This document shows, piece after piece, positions 43,204 through 45,615 of a DNA stretch of 45,615 bases. The translations under genes and the position numbers were made by a program. Each line of letters begins with the position of its first letter. Positions within the stretch are counted from its first letter, which is position 1. Source of the DNA: Lachnospiraceae bacterium MD308 (lineage in GTDB: Bacteria > Bacillota > Clostridia > Lachnospirales > Lachnospiraceae); assembly GCA_010206225.2 (NCBI GenBank), contig VIQU02000030.1, positions 1-45,615 on the forward strand, written 5' to 3'. Under the pieces are notes generated by a model. It did no database searches and had not been told where the DNA came from. It saw only the letters and a list, made by a program, of their open reading frames with translations.

Positions 43204-44358
43204 ATGCAGCTTACATTTGGTCCTTTTTTTACTTGCTTTATCATAACGCTTTTTCTCGCTGTATACCTGTATATAATCACACACCACACATCCGTCTTCC
43301 ACAAGCGCACGATACAATTTTCATTGATTGGTATACTTATTATCTTAATCCGTATGAGTATACCTTTCAATTTCCCTTTTACCTATTCCTTTCAGTCTTA
43401 TCAGGTTCTGCCAAGGATGGTAGAATTTACGACAGAAAATATTGCTGACAGTCATCTGCGCGTGGATACACTGATATTCATCATCTGGTTTGCGGTTGCC
43501 TTTATTTTACTGATCCGGCTCCTGATCCAGTATATACAACTGCATCATATGCTTTCTGCACTTTATATTGAAGACCAAAGCGCATACGCTCATTTATTCG
43601 AGGTCTTACAGGAGCACCTTGACAAACCGATACGGATTGCCCTTGTCCCGGCACCTGTTTCTCCGGCCATTACGGGATTATTACATCCAACCCTGATCCT
43701 GTCCGATGGCCAAAGCTTTTCTGATGCAGAACTTAAGTACATCTGCCTGCATGAGATTGAGCATTATAAAAAATTTCATCTATGGCTTGGGTTTCTGATG
43801 GAAATCGTCTGCCGCATACATTGGTGGAATCCCTTTGTACAGTATTTGAAGAAAGAATTTACGCTCTTTCTGGAACTTTCTAATGACTTTTTCCTCATAC
43901 AATCTAATCCGAAATTCAGTGTCACGGATTATGCTGAACTGATTGTAAAAACCGCAGAAAGAATACAAAGTGCCAGATTCACAGAGCCAAACCGCATGAT
44001 GCACTTTGCCGTAAATGATACTTCTGTATTAAGCACACGGATCCACTTTATCTTAAACAACCAGAAAGATACTTCTCGTATCAGACATGTGCATGGGTAT
44101 CTATGCCGTACAGTCATATCTGTCATGGTCATATTCTCTGTTTTCTGCGTTCCCGAACCTAATTTTCGGGATTTATGGCCAGTAGTAGACGGTGCAGTAG
44201 AACTTTATGAAGGCAACGCTTATATCATAGACCACGGAGACAGTCAATATACCGTTTATCACGAGGGACGATATTTTGCCGACATCGACTATATCCCTGA
44301 AGACCTGAAAAAACTACCGCTTTACAAGGAAGGAGAACCTATTCCTGAAAACAACTAA
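43204..44358 (+). CDS. BlaR1-like M56 membrane metalloprotease sensor
   Basis: This 384-residue protein has N-terminal helices (about 7-27, 38-55, 88-108), the zinc protease domain with H183-E-I-E-H187 (HEIEH) and the family's IHWWNPFV, a fourth helix near residues 300-318 (VISVMVIFSVFCV), and a short extracytoplasmic tail of about 65 residues with no penicillin-binding domain. M56 proteases of this type cleave BlaI-like repressors when the outer part senses a signal. The tail (WPVVDGAVELYEGNAYIID) is the likely sensor. The start ATG follows the blaI stop by 1 nt, behind AAAGGAG. Confidence 0.85.
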   Translation: MQLTFGPFFTCFIITLFLAVYLYIITHHTSVFHKRTIQFSLIGILIILIRMSIPFNFPFTYSFQSYQVLPRMVEFTTENIADSHLRVDTLIFIIWFAVAFILLIRLLIQYIQLHHMLSALYIEDQSAYAHLFEVLQEHLDKPIRIALVPAPVSPAITGLLHPTLILSDGQSFSDAELKYICLHEIEHYKKFHLWLGFLMEIVCRIHWWNPFVQYLKKEFTLFLELSNDFFLIQSNPKFSVTDYAELIVKTAERIQSARFTEPNRMMHFAVNDTSVLSTRIHFILNNQKDTSRIRHVHGYLCRTVISVMVIFSVFCVPEPNFRDLWPVVDGAVELYEGNAYIIDHGDSQYTVYHEGRYFADIDYIPEDLKKLPLYKEGEPIPENN

Positions 44359-44605
44359 AACACTGTTTACCGCTTTAATCTGCAGCTTTGTCTTTAGTCT
44401 GACAGCGCCGTCATCTATATCTTTTGGTGATCGTCCTTTTTTTTCTTCAGATGTTTATGCAGCTTCGGTTGATGCTGCACCTCCAGAAATCAGTCCGGCT
44501 TCGCACTCTATTATTTGGAAATATAAGACTGTAAATGGCGTTTTGTATAAACGTAAATATAATCAAACAACAAAGCAATGGATTGGCAAATGGATTAAAG
44601 CCTGA
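44345..44605 (+). CDS. Small exported protein of the BlaI-BlaR1 module
   Basis: The frame starts at CTG 44345 behind AAGGAG (9 nt) and overlaps the sensor gene's end by 14 nt; there is no ATG. The 86-residue product has a signal peptide (LKTTKTLFTALICSFVFSLT) and a linker. Its C-terminal domain of about 30 residues contains WKYK, VNGV, YKR and WIGKW followed by KA. The same tail survives after the decayed left sensor. Trp/Lys/Tyr-rich tails of this type look like wall or ligand-binding modules. Being co-translated with the sensor, it may be the extracellular ligand-binding or regulating partner of BlaR1. Confidence 0.65.
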   Translation: MKTTKTLFTALICSFVFSLTAPSSISFGDRPFFSSDVYAASVDAAPPEISPASHSIIWKYKTVNGVLYKRKYNQTTKQWIGKWIKA

Positions 44606-44697
44606 TTTTCTAATATATGAAAAAAGGAATGTGAATGAGCGCTAGTACTGTATCTGATCAGGTTAATTTGTAAAATAAATAAAATCTAAAAAGTATT

Positions 44698-44728
44698 AAG
44701 GGACAGAAAATAACTGTTCCTTTTATTT
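44698..44728 (+). terminator. Terminator of the right BlaI module
   Basis: AAGGGACAG (44698-44706) pairs with CTGTTCCTT (44714-44722), with one G-T pair, and is followed by TTATTT. It ends the blaI-blaR1-small protein transcript. Confidence 0.6.
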
Positions 44729-44871
44729 GATATTTTGACATGGTCATTTATAACGTTTATATCAAGGTGTGGATGGATATGTCTAAAAAGTCAACAAAAC
44801 TGGAAGCTCTTAATAACATTTTTAACCTAAAAGTCGTGTAATACGCACTAAAAACGTTTATTGGATAGACA
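44729..44871. other. Non-coding gap
   Basis: No gene or structure was recognised between the terminator and the C12 tract. Confidence 0.4.
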
Positions 44872-44883
44872 CCCCCCCCCCCC
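44872..44883. repeat. C12 homopolymer
   Basis: Twelve consecutive Cs at the end of the degenerate gene. Either a slippage-prone tract or a base-calling problem. Confidence 0.85.
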
Positions 44884-45229
44884 AATTTTTCAAGATACAG
44901 CATATCTCGCGCAGCGACCTCGGTGTTCCATCGTTTGTTGCGCAGTTCAGATGATACCCTCACCTCTTCCACAGTATCAAACCACTGCAACTGAAGATAA
45001 ACAGGGGTATTTCCATCCATCTTAAGAGTTTCTCTTCAAGGGTAACAGTCCCTTTCGTTCGAATGCCTCCCTTGTCCTGTCTGCCCAGGGCAAGCTTGAT
45101 TTTCCGTAACTGCTCACTGAAATATTCCGGTAGATGCTTAAGCATTCGAAACAGTCTTTCTCCCTGTTCGAGACCAGTGTGAAATAACTGTATATGATAC
45201 ACTAAAAATACCAAAAAGATCGTAAGCAT
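44872..45229 (-). pseudogene. Degenerate gene in two frames, unidentified
   Basis: One minus frame reads MLKHLPEYFSEQLRKIKLAL, GRQDKGGIRTKGTVTLEEKLL, and another goes on with KMDGNTPVYLQLQWFDTVEE and VRVSSELRNKRWNTEVAARD. Together they look like a single protein shifted by one base near 45022, ending at a tract of 12 Cs (44872-44883). It resembles an old transposon gene, but I cannot name the family. Confidence 0.4.
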
Positions 45230-45471
45230 TCCCCAAAATAATCATGGAAATTCCCCAAGATTATTGCAGCATGTTGAAGTGAAAATATAATCACCATATC
45301 CTCTGCTAAGAAGATCATAACTTCTCGGAATCTCAATGAATGAGATTCCAACCGAAGATTGACAACTGAATATGGTGCAGGAAAAGAAATTAGAGAAAAA
45401 AGGACATAAACATTGGACATAGCGGATACTATGCCTTGAAAAATCTTATGGAATCGCTTAATATATCATTA

Positions 45472-45615
45472 TTAGGCGTCTAAACCTAAGAATGATTTTT
45501 GAAATGCCTTGACGGAGGGCATTTCCCAGGCATCAAGGTGTTGGAGCATCATGATGCCGTAGAGGCGGCAGTACCACATCTTCGTAGAGCGGTACCTGCC
45601 GTCTTCTAATTTATA
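45472..45615 (-). CDS. C-terminal part of a gene entering from the right edge
   Basis: The minus frame from the window edge reads YKLEDGRYRSTKMWYCRLYG, then MMLQHLDAWEMPSVKAFQKS and FLGLDA before TAA. Composition is clearly coding. The pattern recalls repeat-copy proteins or transposon-associated proteins of Clostridia, but I do not recognise the family. Only 47 residues are in the window. Confidence 0.5.
   Translation of the reverse strand, partial: YKLEDGRYRSTKMWYCRLYGIMMLQHLDAWEMPSVKAFQKSFLGLDA

Noticed and set aside
43204-44358. Beta-lactam sensing by the BlaR1-like protein
   Set aside because: No penicillin-binding domain or SxxK/KTG motifs are present after the last membrane helix; only a 65-residue tail.
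45202-45420. Minus-strand open frame of 72 codons
   Set aside because: No ribosome site, no recognisable pattern, and it overlaps the more convincing degenerate gene.

Overview
The window looks like a chromosomal accessory region of a low-GC gut Firmicute, most likely a Lachnospiraceae member (Blautia, Dorea or Ruminococcus type). That rests on gene content recognised by eye: BlaI/M56 pairs, Tn1549-like conjugative-element pieces, a TnpV fragment, AlbA/Schlafen-type proteins, an AbiE pair, and TTG/CTG starts behind strong GGAGG sites. No tRNA, rRNA or CRISPR array was seen.

Layout. 0-1.7 kb: a BlaI repressor with a decayed M56 sensor protease and the tail of a small exported protein, behind a divergent promoter whose leftward gene leaves the window. 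1.7-6.9 kb: ordinary genes (alpha/beta hydrolase, DUF1697, ferredoxin-type aldo/keto reductase, LysR, ECF sigma factor plus membrane partner). 7.0-14.3 kb: remnants of a Tn1549-like element enclosing an intact ABC-transporter/two-component module of the antimicrobial-peptide-response type. 14.3-26.3 kb: a graveyard of defence-type genes: a zinc-hook ATPase broken at a G7 run, a frameshifted DUF1016 nuclease between two inverted palindromes, AlbA proteins, a truncated group II intron, a metallophosphoesterase/methylase chimera and a TnpV stub. 26.3-31.3 kb: small metabolic genes (P-loop kinase, broken SRPBCC, GNAT, PadR plus flavoprotein, QueG-like). 31.3-33.1 kb: AbiE with a destroyed toxin and an intact antitoxin.

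33.3-44.6 kb is the most interesting part: a class I lanthipeptide operon on the minus strand. The order from the promoter is lanA precursor, hairpin, CPBP membrane protease, flavin reductase, LanC, LanT-type exporter, LanB (interrupted by one in-frame TAG) and a second LanC. Divergent from lanA is an intact BlaI / M56 BlaR1-like / small exported protein module, paralogous to the decayed one at the left edge. I see no LanRK, LanFEG or LanP in the operon. The arrangement suggests that a BlaI repressor and an M56 protease sensor replace the usual two-component control, with the small exported protein as a possible third part. The left edge has the same divergent promoter layout, so another target of such a module probably lies just outside the window.

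At least ten genes are interrupted, by TAA, TAG and TGA stops, one-base indels and deletions. Some may be assembly errors in homopolymers and should be checked against reads before biological conclusions are drawn. No database search was run; family names come from motifs and remembered family features.
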